A stretch of 64,000 nt of DNA from CAVXGU01 sp963761615 (GTDB lineage: Bacteria; Acidobacteriota; Vicinamibacteria; Vicinamibacterales; CAVVIG01): assembly GCA_963761615.1 (NCBI GenBank), contig CAVXGU010000003.1, positions 248,001 to 312,000 of the forward strand. The letters run 5' to 3'. Each line of letters begins with the position of its first letter. Positions within the stretch are counted from its first letter, which is position 1. Shown piece after piece: positions 49,804 through 58,123 of the stretch. The notes below the pieces were generated by a model. It saw only the letters and a program-made list of their open reading frames with translations, did no database searches and had not been told where the DNA came from. The translations under genes and the position numbers were made by a program.

Positions 49804-51405
49804 CTACCGGTGTTCTGCGGCGACCCGGAAGCCGAGCTGGAAGCTCCTGTCGGTGGGCACCTCGGACGAACGCTTGGCGCAGCGGGCGGAGCCGACGTCG
49901 AGGAACCAGCTTCCGCCGCGTGCCACGCGCTTCGCGCCGGCCTGCGGCCCGGTCGGATCCGTTTGTGGCGCGGTCGGGTAGCGGCCGTACCAGTCGGACG
50001 TCCATTCGAGGACGTTGCCTTCCATGTCCTCGAAGCCCCAGGCGTTGGGGCGGAAGGTGCCGGCGGGCGTCGGGTGCGCGCGGTACAGCCCGGGGCCGGT
50101 GGGCGTGAACGAGAGCAGCCCGTTGTAGTTGGCGTCACTCGTCGTGAGCACGGCGCCGGTGGAGAACGGCATGGCCCCGCCGGCGCGGCAGGCGTACTCC
50201 CACTCGGCCTCCGTCGGCAGGCGATACGCGTAGTCGCCGTGCCGCACGTTGAGGGTCGCGAGGAACTGCTGCACCTCGTCCCAGGTGACGTTCTCGACGG
50301 GGCAGTTGGGGCCGCAGTCGCTGAAGCGGCTCGGGTTGTCGCCCATGACGGCCTTCCACTGCCCCTGCGTCACCTCCGACTGGCCCAGGTAGAACGCGTG
50401 ATCGAGCGACACCTCGTGCGGCGTCTCGTCCGCCCGGCGCTGCGGGTCGTCGAATCCGCTGCCCATCGTGAAGCTTCCGGCCGGCACCTGCACGAGCGTG
50501 ATGTCGGAGACGGGGTCGGTGCCGACGTGCGGCTGCGGCGCCAGGGTCGCGCTCGCGCTGACGGTGAACGTGCGGAAGTGGCTGTACGTGGCGTGCCCGA
50601 GCACCTGGCTGCTTCGCAGGGTGTAGCGCTCGTCCATCTGGTCGGGCACGTCGAGGGCCAGGTCCTTGTCCGGCTTGAAGGTGGTCGTGATCAGCGCGCG
50701 GACGTCGGCGTCCTCGAACGCCAGCTCCGACTTCAGTACGCGGCCCGTGCGTCCGTCGATCCAGAAGCGCCCGTGGGCCGGCAGGTCCATGTTGTGCGCG
50801 CCGCGGACCAGCGTCGGCCGCGCCGTCTCCTTGTACTCGACGACCCAGGCGTCCGGGGCGACACGACGCTCGAGGTCCCCGAGGACGAACTGGAAGTGGT
50901 TGCGGTACTCACGCTGCAGGAACACCAGCGCCATCATCGGGTTGTTGATCGTGCGGTCGATCGCGCCGATGTTGAAGCGGGCGCTCTCGGCCGAGATCTT
51001 CTTGGCCTGATCGAGCGCGGTGTCGGACGGGTTCATGAACAGCGATTTCAGCCGATCGTCGCGGCTGCGGATCTCCTCGCCGTCGACCTCGTACACGTCG
51101 CGGAAGGGCAGCCAGTTCAGGCTCTCGGGCAGCTTGACGAGCAGCAGGTCGGATTTGAGCTCGCGGTGCCGGACCATTCCGATTGCCGGGCCGGACGAGA
51201 GCCGCTGGGTGTCCTGGACGTAGTCCTCCTGGGACACCACGTGCTCCATGTTGCGCACGAAGTTGAAGACGTACACGGACGCGCGGTCGAGCAGGCCCTC
51301 GAGGGCGACAGGATCGACGGGATCGGCAGCGGCCGGCGGCGCCGGAACGAGCAGCAGGAGCGCTACGGACGCGCCGATCAGCGGTCGGACGCGCATGGGC
51401 GCCAT
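49804..51405 (-). CDS. Exported protein with unknown N-terminal domain and SUMF1/FGE-like C-terminal domain
   Basis: The 533-residue protein has a signal peptide and a roughly 300-residue N-terminal domain that I do not recognise (NFVRNMEHVVSQEDYVQ onward, beta-rich). A C-terminal sulfatase-modifying-factor fold follows: VPAGSFTMGS, VTQGQWKAVMGDNPSRF, RLPTEAEWEYACRAG, NVLEWTSDWYG, RVARGGSWF. The two catalytic cysteines of true formylglycine enzymes are not both present (only ARCAKR), so it is probably a binding or scaffold variant. The start may also be 51396. Confidence 0.8.
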   Translation of the reverse strand: MAPMRVRPLIGASVALLLLVPAPPAAADPVDPVALEGLLDRASVYVFNFVRNMEHVVSQEDYVQDTQRLSSGPAIGMVRHRELKSDLLLVKLPESLNWLPFRDVYEVDGEEIRSRDDRLKSLFMNPSDTALDQAKKISAESARFNIGAIDRTINNPMMALVFLQREYRNHFQFVLGDLERRVAPDAWVVEYKETARPTLVRGAHNMDLPAHGRFWIDGRTGRVLKSELAFEDADVRALITTTFKPDKDLALDVPDQMDERYTLRSSQVLGHATYSHFRTFTVSASATLAPQPHVGTDPVSDITLVQVPAGSFTMGSGFDDPQRRADETPHEVSLDHAFYLGQSEVTQGQWKAVMGDNPSRFSDCGPNCPVENVTWDEVQQFLATLNVRHGDYAYRLPTEAEWEYACRAGGAMPFSTGAVLTTSDANYNGLLSFTPTGPGLYRAHPTPAGTFRPNAWGFEDMEGNVLEWTSDWYGRYPTAPQTDPTGPQAGAKRVARGGSWFLDVGSARCAKRSSEVPTDRSFQLGFRVAAEHR

Positions 51406-51475
51406 TCTAATCCAACGACGTCCTGGCGGCGCGGCAAATTTCATTTGAGGTGCAAGTATCTGAGATCCCTGGATC

Positions 51476-52396
51476 TTACACGCGCCGCCCGCTCGCGAAC
51501 GGGCGCAGCACCGTCGTGATGAAGCGGTGCACGGGCGTCTCCACGCCCGCCTCGTGCCCCAGCCGGACAACCGCGCCGCTCAGCCACGGCAGCTCCAGCC
51601 GGCGACCGCGCTCCAGATCTTCGAGCATCGACGCCTTCATCTGCGGCGGCCAGCGCTGCACGAAGGCCATCGTGCTTTCCACGAAGTCCGGCGCCATCGC
51701 GATGCCGCGCGCCCGGGCGACGGCATACGACTCGAGCAGCGCGGCCCGCCACATCGCGGCCAGGTCGGGGTCTTCGCGGATCGGTCCGACCGGCAGCCGG
51801 GTCACGGAGGTCATGCCGCTGAACACGCTGAGATGGCAGAACTTGGTCCAGATCTCGGCCTCGATGCGATCGCTCAGGGTCGGATGGATCCCGGCGGCGA
51901 CGCACGCATCCCGGAACCGCTCGAGCCGCGGCGAGGGCGACCCGTCCAGCTCGCCGAAGATCAAGCGGTCCGACGTCGTGTGGCGGATTACGCCAGGCGC
52001 CTCGATGACGGAGCTGATGTACGTCGTGCCGCCGGCCACCCGCGCCGGGTCCAGCCGAGACGTCAGGGTCGCGATGCTCTCGACGCCGTTCTGAAAGGGG
52101 ATCACGACGGTGTCGGGGCCGACGAGCGGCGGGACGAGCGCCAGGGCGCGTTCGGCGTCGTAGTTCTTGACGGCGAAGAACACCACGTCCACCGCTCCGA
52201 CTGCCATCACATCGTCGGTGGCCGAGATGCGCGGCAGGTGGAGATCGCCGAGCGGGCTCAGGAGGCGGAGGCCGTCGGCGCGCATGGCGGCCAGGTGTGC
52301 GCCGCGCGCGATGAAGGTGACATCGGCGCCCGCCGCCGCGAGGCGGGCGCCGTAGTATCCGCCCACGCCGCCTGCGCCGATGATCGCGATGCGCAT
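51476..52396 (-). CDS. 2-dehydropantoate 2-reductase family (ApbA/PanE)
   Basis: NADPH-dependent ketoacid reductase. The 306-residue protein has the Rossmann loop IIGAGGVGGYYGARLA, the VKNYD substrate-loop Lys and a C-terminal helical domain with EIWTKFCHL. Ketopantoate reduction is the family reaction. No other pantothenate genes lie nearby, so the substrate is uncertain. Confidence 0.87.
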   Translation of the reverse strand: MRIAIIGAGGVGGYYGARLAAAGADVTFIARGAHLAAMRADGLRLLSPLGDLHLPRISATDDVMAVGAVDVVFFAVKNYDAERALALVPPLVGPDTVVIPFQNGVESIATLTSRLDPARVAGGTTYISSVIEAPGVIRHTTSDRLIFGELDGSPSPRLERFRDACVAAGIHPTLSDRIEAEIWTKFCHLSVFSGMTSVTRLPVGPIREDPDLAAMWRAALLESYAVARARGIAMAPDFVESTMAFVQRWPPQMKASMLEDLERGRRLELPWLSGAVVRLGHEAGVETPVHRFITTVLRPFASGRRV

Positions 52397-52414
52397 GCGC
52401 GCATTGTAGTCGGT

Positions 52415-53266
52415 TCAGACGATGGCGTGCAGGAGGCGGCCGGCACCGGAGACGCGCAGGCCGTCGGCGCGGCCGTCGAAATAGCGCGCATTGATCTCGA
52501 CGGGGCCGGCGTCCTCCACGGTGCCGAAGCCGAACGCGCGCATCTTCGCCGTGATCGCGGCGGGCTCGAAGAACGTCCGGAACGGCTCGCCCGCCGCGGC
52601 CACGCGCGCGGCCATCGCGTCGTAGGCGTCGCGCACGCGACCCGTCAGCGTGTCGGGCGGGACGCCGTAGTCGAAGACGATCGCGCTCGATCCCGACAGG
52701 CCGCCGACGAGACGAAGCGTGGCGTCAATCGCATCCCCGGTGAGGTAGGGCACGACGCCGAGCCAGGAGACGAATGCCGGCGCGGTCGCGTCGAAGCCGG
52801 CGTCGCGCAGCCCGTCGGCGAGCGTGCGCGACTCGAAGTCGAGCGGCGCGAAGGTGAGCGACGCCGGCGGGGCGATGCCCGCCTCCGCGAGGCGCGCCCG
52901 CTTCCACGCCTGCGTCGACGGGAAGTCGACTTCGAAGACGCGCAGGCCGCGGCCGGCGTGCGGATTGCGGTAGGCGAACGTGTCCATGCCGGCGCCGAGC
53001 ACGACGTACTGCCGGACGCCGCGGTCGACCGCGGCGGCCAGCTGGTCCTCGGCGTACCGGCTCCGCGCGACGACGAAGGCGCGCAGGCCCCGGCTCAGAT
53101 CGATGCGCCCGCTCTCGATCTCACGCTCGAGGCGTTCGGCGTCCTCGGCGTCGAGCAGGCGGGCTGCGATCGGGTCCTCGAAGACGAGTGGCGCGTCGAG
53201 GCGCTGGTGCGCCGCGCGCCGCATCGCGACGCGGCGCGCCGTGATGCTGGGACGGTGGGGTTTCAC
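52415..53266 (-). CDS. Class I SAM methyltransferase, leucine-carboxyl-methyltransferase-like
   Basis: The protein is about 283 residues. The family pattern starts at KPHRPSITARRVAMRRAAHQ, then YVVLGAGMDTFAYR (SAM site), VFEVDFPSTQAWKR and FVSWLGVVPYLT. I set the start at GTG 53266, where family similarity begins. The open frame continues 24 codons further to an ATG at 53338 through an Arg-Glu-Pro stretch that resembles the heptamer-like repeat and is probably not translated. Confidence 0.82.
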   Translation of the reverse strand: MKPHRPSITARRVAMRRAAHQRLDAPLVFEDPIAARLLDAEDAERLEREIESGRIDLSRGLRAFVVARSRYAEDQLAAAVDRGVRQYVVLGAGMDTFAYRNPHAGRGLRVFEVDFPSTQAWKRARLAEAGIAPPASLTFAPLDFESRTLADGLRDAGFDATAPAFVSWLGVVPYLTGDAIDATLRLVGGLSGSSAIVFDYGVPPDTLTGRVRDAYDAMAARVAAAGEPFRTFFEPAAITAKMRAFGFGTVEDAGPVEINARYFDGRADGLRVSGAGRLLHAIV

Positions 53267-53558
53267 GGGCTCTCGGCTCCGGGCTTCAGGCTCGCGGCGC
53301 GGACGGCCGTGACGCGGGCCTTCGGGTGTGTCCGTCACTCACCGCTTCAGCTTCGCCACCGGCGGACTCTTCTCGCCCCGCGCGGACGAGCACACGCACG
53401 GGCGGAGGTTCACCGCGCTCCAGGCGCTCCTGGCACCCCCACCCACCGCGGGGTCGTCGTCTCGCCGTGGCGTTCCAGCCAGACGCCGAACTCGCGCGCG
53501 GTTCGAACGTGAGTGGGCTCCATCGCGCTGCCGGCCCTGGCCACGACACTCTGCGCCG
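53267..53558. other. Intergenic stretch with repeat-like, G/C-skewed sequence
   Basis: These 292 bases between the methyltransferase and MOSC genes hold GGCTCTCGGCTCCGGG-type sequence related to the heptamer repeat and a C-rich block CACCCCCACCCACCGCGG reminiscent of the dispersed repeat. No open frame shows family resemblance. Confidence 0.45.
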
Positions 53559-54122
53559 TCAGCGCCCGGAACCCTGCACCTTGACGACGGCGTCCCCCGT
53601 TCGCACCGTGCCCGACCGCACCACCCTGGCGTTGATGCCGCGCAGGTTCAGCGCGCGACCGACCGGCGAGTTGACGAACTGCATCGCGTCGACGCCGAAG
53701 CGGCTGACGAACTTGGAGCAGCCGGTGTGGGGCAGCGCGGTGACTTCGAGGATCGCCGTGCCGACGGCGAGGCGCGTGCCCGGGGGCAGGTTGACGCCGC
53801 TCAGGTCGAGGTCGACGAACAGCTGGTCGCCGGCGAGCGGCCAGCGGTCTCGCGACTGGGCGACGAGGGCCGTGGCGCGGACGTTCATGATGTTGATCTG
53901 AGCGTCGGGATGCGGCGTCCCGTCCTGCGTGCGAGTGCTCGCGCGCTGCTGCCAGGTGTCGCCGACGAGTCCGACCTCGGTGTCGAGCCGCGCCTCGTCC
54001 ACCACCTCGCGCGCGTCGATCGCCGGCCTCCGCACGATCAGCTCGAGGCGGCCATCGTCTTTCGGGGCCCGCCGAATCTCGTCCAGCCCCGCGTGGAGCT
54101 CCTCGGTCGACAGATGATGCAT
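53559..54122 (-). CDS. MOSC-domain protein
   Basis: The 187-residue protein starts with MHHLSTEELHAGLDEIRRAP, common in small stand-alone MOSC proteins. It has the conserved Cys in TALPHTGCSKF and the closing GRALNLRGINARVV. MOSC domains bind sulfur or molybdenum cofactor, and the substrate here is unknown. Upstream lies the broken DinB gene. Confidence 0.85.
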   Translation of the reverse strand: MHHLSTEELHAGLDEIRRAPKDDGRLELIVRRPAIDAREVVDEARLDTEVGLVGDTWQQRASTRTQDGTPHPDAQINIMNVRATALVAQSRDRWPLAGDQLFVDLDLSGVNLPPGTRLAVGTAILEVTALPHTGCSKFVSRFGVDAMQFVNSPVGRALNLRGINARVVRSGTVRTGDAVVKVQGSGR

Positions 54123-54160
54123 CGGATGATCCGCAGGAAGCAGCGCTCGGCTCCGCCGGC

Positions 54161-54367
54161 TTACGGGCGCGTCCACGTCGGCGTGGGCCACTGGCGGGCG
54201 TTGCCGGCCCTGTGGAGCATCAGGTTGCCGGCGCTGTTCGACTGCTCGTTCGGCCGCCACCAGAGTTGGGTATCGGTGAGGCGTTCGACCGATCGTTCGA
54301 CGCGCGGCAGGAACTGCGCCGTGAGCAGGTCGCGCGAGTTGTCGATGAAAGCCTGACCGGTGTCCAT
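54161..54367 (-). pseudogene. Truncated DinB/DUF1572-like gene (N-terminal fragment)
   Basis: The 68 codons match only the beginning of a DinB-like four-helix protein (SRDLLTAQFLPRVERSVERL, LWWRPNEQSNSAGNLMLHRAGNARQW). They then run into unrelated codons and stop. Full members are about 160-180 residues. The missing two thirds are not found in another frame, as only 38 bp separate the stop from the MOSC start. A deletion fits better than a single indel. Confidence 0.65.
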
Positions 54368-54372
54368 CGGTC

Positions 54373-55083
54373 CTACCTCGCCGGCGCGCGCGTGAAGGTG
54401 ATCGGCATCGCGTGCTGGCGCTCAGTATACAGGCCCGCCAGCCGCATGCCGTCGCCGCTCAGGACGCCGGTGAAGGAGCCGCCCACGCTGCCGAGCTCGA
54501 ACGTGACATCGGACCCGCGCTCGGTGATGGCCGACAGCGGGATGGTCAGCCCGCCCTCGTCCAGATTGACCAGCGTGCCGCGGGATCCGGCCGGATCGCT
54601 CGACAGCGTGAGCACGACGCGGACCGGCGTCGCGGCCGTGAGCGCGCCGGTCCAGGTGCCTTCGAGCGACTCGTCGATCGGACCGCCCGGACGCGAACCG
54701 GCGATCCTCGCGTCGCCGGTCCGGGTCATCGCGACCGGCACGTCGATCCCTTCGACGGTCAGCGCGCCCGTGAAGGTGCGCCCGTCGGCGGACAGCGTGC
54801 CCCGCATGGGCTGATCGGAACGTGCCATGAGCGTGAGCGTCGTGCCGTCGAGCTCGACCGCCTGGAGCGGCAGGCCGTGAATCTGCTCGTCCGGCAGGTC
54901 GATCGTGCCGGCGAGCCGGCCGTGCGCGTTCGCCGCGAGATCGACCGCGAACATCGAGGTCTGGCCCGCGGACAGGGCGATCGTGCCCTCCCAGTGCCCG
55001 GACGCAGTGGGCGACTGCGCAAGGGCCGGGGAGGCCATCGAGACGACGAGCGCGGCGGCGAGGACCAGGTGTAGAGCACGCAT
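54373..55083 (-). CDS. Exported beta-rich protein, function unknown
   Basis: The 236-residue protein has a signal peptide (ALAQ). Two similar halves alternate strands with GTxxL, TFTGAL and SFTGVLSGDGM motifs, as in small-molecule or lipid-binding calycin-like proteins. A very good ribosome site GAGGAG lies 5-10 bp before the ATG. It follows the ABC permease gene, separated by the heptamer repeat. Confidence 0.62.
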   Translation of the reverse strand: MRALHLVLAAALVVSMASPALAQSPTASGHWEGTIALSAGQTSMFAVDLAANAHGRLAGTIDLPDEQIHGLPLQAVELDGTTLTLMARSDQPMRGTLSADGRTFTGALTVEGIDVPVAMTRTGDARIAGSRPGGPIDESLEGTWTGALTAATPVRVVLTLSSDPAGSRGTLVNLDEGGLTIPLSAITERGSDVTFELGSVGGSFTGVLSGDGMRLAGLYTERQHAMPITFTRAPAR

Positions 55084-55130
55084 GGAGATCTCCTCTCGAA
55101 GTCGTGAATTCCGTGTTTCGAGTTCCAATC

Positions 55131-55193
55131 CGAGAGCCGAGAGCCGAGAGCCGAGAGCCGAGAGCCGAGAGCCGAGAGCCGAGAGCCGAGAGC
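55131..55193. repeat. Perfect heptanucleotide tandem repeat (CGAGAGC)9
   Basis: Nine uninterrupted copies of a 7-base unit fill the 63 bases between the ABC permease stop (55197) and the next gene. Unit length 7 is not a multiple of three, so copy-number change would shift any frame. Here it lies outside genes. Confidence 0.93.
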
Positions 55194-55196
55194 CCG

Positions 55197-55967
55197 CTAG
55201 AAGTCCCGTCGCGCCACGCTGATCGTGGCGGCATAGAGAAAGAGGATCGAGAGCGCGGCGCCGGCGAGGAGGCCCGGCCACGGCAGCGCGCCGCGCTCGA
55301 GGTAGCCCTCGCCGGTCATGGCGTAGAGGATCCCGTACCGGGCGAGACCCGGCACGAGGGTTTCGTAGCCGCCGACGAGGATCGCGAGACCGCACGTGAT
55401 GAGCGCGGGCCGCCAGGCGTCCTCGAAGACCGTGGACAGCAGCGACGCGAGCGCGAAGAACATCGAGCCGGCGACGAAGAGGCAGGCGCCGAACACCAGC
55501 GCGTCGCCGGCGCCGAACGCCTGCCCGACGGCCGCGGAGAGGATCGGGACGATGAGCGACGGCGCGAGGGCCAGGACGAGCAGCTCGCCGAGCCCGGTGG
55601 CCGCGCGCGTGGCGAGGATCTCGGCGCGCGAGGCCGGCATCGACAGCGTGAACAGCGACTCGCCCGTCGGGACCTGCGCCACCAGGCCCCCGGTGCCGAT
55701 GATCGCGGCGAAGAGGATCCAGAGATGCGGCAGGCTCTGGCCGAACCAGTTCCACCACACGTAGCCGCGGTAGGTGCTCTGGACGGCGATGGCGCGCTCG
55801 ACGGCCCGGCCGAGGGTGCCGTCGCTGCGTCCCAGAGACGAGGCGAGCGGCAGGAGGCCCTGCACGGCGTGATACTCGACCACGACGCCGCACGCGCCGA
55901 CGAGCAGCAGCGCCAGCCCGATGAGGAACCGCCAGCGCGTTTCGAGCCAGGCCTTGTACCAGAGCAT
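55197..55967 (-). CDS. ABC transporter permease (ABC-2 type)
   Basis: The 256-residue protein has about six membrane helices and no other domain. It starts 1 bp after the ATPase stop, so the two subunits are coupled. With a YtrA-type GntR regulator first in the operon, the system resembles envelope-stress-responsive exporters. Confidence 0.82.
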   Translation of the reverse strand: MLWYKAWLETRWRFLIGLALLLVGACGVVVEYHAVQGLLPLASSLGRSDGTLGRAVERAIAVQSTYRGYVWWNWFGQSLPHLWILFAAIIGTGGLVAQVPTGESLFTLSMPASRAEILATRAATGLGELLVLALAPSLIVPILSAAVGQAFGAGDALVFGACLFVAGSMFFALASLLSTVFEDAWRPALITCGLAILVGGYETLVPGLARYGILYAMTGEGYLERGALPWPGLLAGAALSILFLYAATISVARRDF

Positions 55968-55968
55968 G

Positions 55969-56868
55969 TCAGTTCTCCGCAGAGACGGTTTCGAGGAAGA
56001 TCTCCTTGAGCGTGACGGGCGCGACGTCGATCGAGACCGGACCGAGCGCGCGCGCTTCCTGCAGGATCGGGTCGCTGCCCTCGCTCCCCAGGACGGTCAG
56101 GACGCGGTGGTCGCGCGTCACCGAGACCACGCCCGGCGCGCGGAACACGAGGTCGGGCGCGGCCCCGTCGAACACCAGGTGGACGCGGCAGTAGCGCTCG
56201 CGAAGGCGCTCGAGGTCCCCGGAGACGACCGTGCGCCCCTCGTGCACGATCACCACGCGATCGGCGATCTGCTCGATCTCGGCGATCTGGTGCGACGAGA
56301 AGAACACGGTCGCCTCGCTGCCGCCCGCGTGCGAGACCAGGGCCTGCAGCACGTCCTCGGCGGCGGCCGGATCCAGGCCCGCGGTGGGCTCGTCGAGGAT
56401 CAGGAGATCGGCGCCGCGGCACAGGGCGAGCAGGAGCGCCGTCTTCGTGCGCGTGCCGCGCGAGAGCGTCTTGATCCGACGGTCGATCGGCAGACCGAAC
56501 GCGCGGACGTAGCGAGCCTCGAGATCGCGGCGCCACCGCGGATAGAACGATGCGGTGAAGCGGAGCATCTCGCCGACCGTCATGTAGTGGTACAGGTCCT
56601 TGTCCTCGCTCACGAACGCCGTGCGCCGCCTGATCGCGACGCTCGCCTCCGGCGCGCCGGCGTCGAGGCCGAAGACCCGGGCCGCGCCGCCCGTCGGGCG
56701 CGTCATCCCGAGCAGGACCTTGAGCGTCGTGGTCTTGCCGGCGCCGTTGCGGCCCAGGAACCCGCAGATGGCGCCGGCCGGCACGTCGAGCGTCAGGCCG
56801 CGCAGCGCCTCGACCGCTCCGTACGACTTGCGCAGCTCCCGGACCTCGATCGTCCCGCTCTCACCCAC
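55969..56868 (-). CDS. ABC transporter ATP-binding protein
   Basis: The 299-residue protein has Walker A GRNGAGKTTTLK, a Q-loop-equivalent AFVSEDKDLYHYMTV, a signature LSRGTRTKTAL (divergent from LSGGQ), Walker B LLILDEPTAGLD and the switch His in FFSSHQ. The start overlaps the GntR gene by 8 bp. The GntR regulator presumably controls all three genes. Confidence 0.92.
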   Translation of the reverse strand: MGESGTIEVRELRKSYGAVEALRGLTLDVPAGAICGFLGRNGAGKTTTLKVLLGMTRPTGGAARVFGLDAGAPEASVAIRRRTAFVSEDKDLYHYMTVGEMLRFTASFYPRWRRDLEARYVRAFGLPIDRRIKTLSRGTRTKTALLLALCRGADLLILDEPTAGLDPAAAEDVLQALVSHAGGSEATVFFSSHQIAEIEQIADRVVIVHEGRTVVSGDLERLRERYCRVHLVFDGAAPDLVFRAPGVVSVTRDHRVLTVLGSEGSDPILQEARALGPVSIDVAPVTLKEIFLETVSAEN

Positions 56869-57262
56869 GGCGTCCTCCCGTTTTGCCGAGGCCTGCGAGC
56901 TCGGCCTCGAACAGCCGCCGGATTTCCTCGTCCGTCAGGCCCTGTGCGTGGAGCCGCTCGACGACCGACTCGACGAGCGACTGTCCCGCCTTGAGCGCGT
57001 GGCTGGCCTTCTTCGTCATCGCCGCGTCGCTCGCGATGAACGCCCCTGCGCCGTGCCGCAGCTCGATGACGCCGGCATGTTCCAGCTCCCGGTACGTCTT
57101 GGCCACCGTGTTCGGGTTGATGACCAGCTGCTCCGCCAGCGGGCGGATGCCCGGGAGCTGGTCTCCCGGCTTGAGCGCGCCGGTCTCGACGGCGTGCTTC
57201 ACCTGCTCCATGAGCTGGAGGTAGATGGGCACGCCGAGCGAGGGGTTGGGGCGGAAGATCAC
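56861..57262 (-). CDS. GntR-family transcriptional regulator (YtrA subfamily)
   Basis: The 133-residue protein has a winged helix (YLQLMEQVKHAVETGALKPG, LAEQLVINPNTVAKTYRELE) and a short helical tail without an effector domain, the YtrA pattern. It begins with GTG at 57262, which lies at the edge of its own operator. It probably represses the downstream ABC genes. Confidence 0.88.
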   Translation of the reverse strand: MIFRPNPSLGVPIYLQLMEQVKHAVETGALKPGDQLPGIRPLAEQLVINPNTVAKTYRELEHAGVIELRHGAGAFIASDAAMTKKASHALKAGQSLVESVVERLHAQGLTDEEIRRLFEAELAGLGKTGGRRG

Positions 57263-57300
57263 TGTACTAGTGATATAGCACAGTAGGACTGTCGGATCAA
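57262..57300 (-). promoter_or_regulatory. Promoter and inverted-repeat operator of the GntR-ABC operon
   Basis: On the minus strand TTGATC (57300-57295), a 17-bp gap and TATATC (57277-57272) preceded by TGC form a good extended -10 promoter. A perfect inverted repeat CTGTGCTA-N6-TAGTACAG (57283-57262) covers the -10 and ends on the GTG start codon. Expected transcription would begin within a few bases of the GTG, so the mRNA is probably leaderless and autorepressed. Confidence 0.75.
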
Positions 57301-57397
57301 GTGCCGGCGGCACGCAGGTACGGTGCGGCTCGTGGCGAAGAAGCGCTGGTCGCAGAAGCTCAGGGCGCTGTACGGAAGGAAGAAGAAGGCCCGAGCG

Positions 57398-58123
57398 TCA
57401 GTCCCCGGCACTCTGGACGCGGTAGTCGGAGTACTTGATGAGGAGCGTGTACTCGCCGACGAAACGGATGGTGCAGTGGGTCTCGTCCTGCAGCGGCAGC
57501 CAGAAGCCATCGATACGCTGGTACTGCCGGATGAGATGCGCGCGGCGCACCCAGAACGACGGGCTCTTGACCGGGTCGCCCTCCACCTTCGCGATGGCGA
57601 GATCCGCCTTGTCGATCCACACCCTGCCCGTCAGCAGGTACTTGGTCTCGTGCTTCGGGCGGAGCGCGAGCACCCAGCAGTCGCGATCAAGGTAGCGATC
57701 CTCGCCGACCAGCTCGGCGTCGTAGTTGGCGGGCGTGAGCGCGCTCTCCGCCTTCTGCTTGCCGGAGGCGGCCTCGCGCTCGGCGTTCATCAGGCCGTGG
57801 AACACCCGCTTGTGAATCCATCCGACGCCCTGTTCCGACGCCTTCCCGAAGGTCTTCGTCGACGGCGCCACGAACTGCATCGCGACGACGAGATCGGCGT
57901 CGGGCCGGCGGCCGGGCTCCGCGACGCTGTATTCCCGCGTGGAGGAGTATTCCTGCAGCTCCGCCTCGCGACGGGCGTTGGCCGCGGCGACCCCGGCGAA
58001 GATCTCGTTGCCGGTCGGCCGCGCCTCGGCCGTGGCATCCCCCTGCGCCCCTGCCGCGGGCGGAGCGGCCAGCGAGACGGCCAGGGCCAGACACAGCGCG
58101 AACGGACGCGTGGGGATTCTCAT
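57398..58123 (-). CDS. Exported outer-membrane lipoprotein-sorting-like (LolA-fold) protein
   Basis: The 241-residue protein has a signal peptide (AGAQ). The beta-rich body includes YLDRDCWVLALRPKHETKYLLTG, VWIDKADLAIAKVEG and KYSDYRVQ, the layout of LolA/LolB-like lipid-binding domains. It is the last gene of the eight-gene overlapping operon, starting within the stop of the UPF0104 gene. It may carry the glycolipid made by the other genes. Confidence 0.7.
   Translation of the reverse strand: MRIPTRPFALCLALAVSLAAPPAAGAQGDATAEARPTGNEIFAGVAAANARREAELQEYSSTREYSVAEPGRRPDADLVVAMQFVAPSTKTFGKASEQGVGWIHKRVFHGLMNAEREAASGKQKAESALTPANYDAELVGEDRYLDRDCWVLALRPKHETKYLLTGRVWIDKADLAIAKVEGDPVKSPSFWVRRAHLIRQYQRIDGFWLPLQDETHCTIRFVGEYTLLIKYSDYRVQSAGD

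Noticed and set aside
53286..53549. Minus-strand 87-codon frame between the methyltransferase and MOSC genes
   Set aside because: Trp/Arg/Pro-rich composition without domain features, lying in repeat-like sequence.
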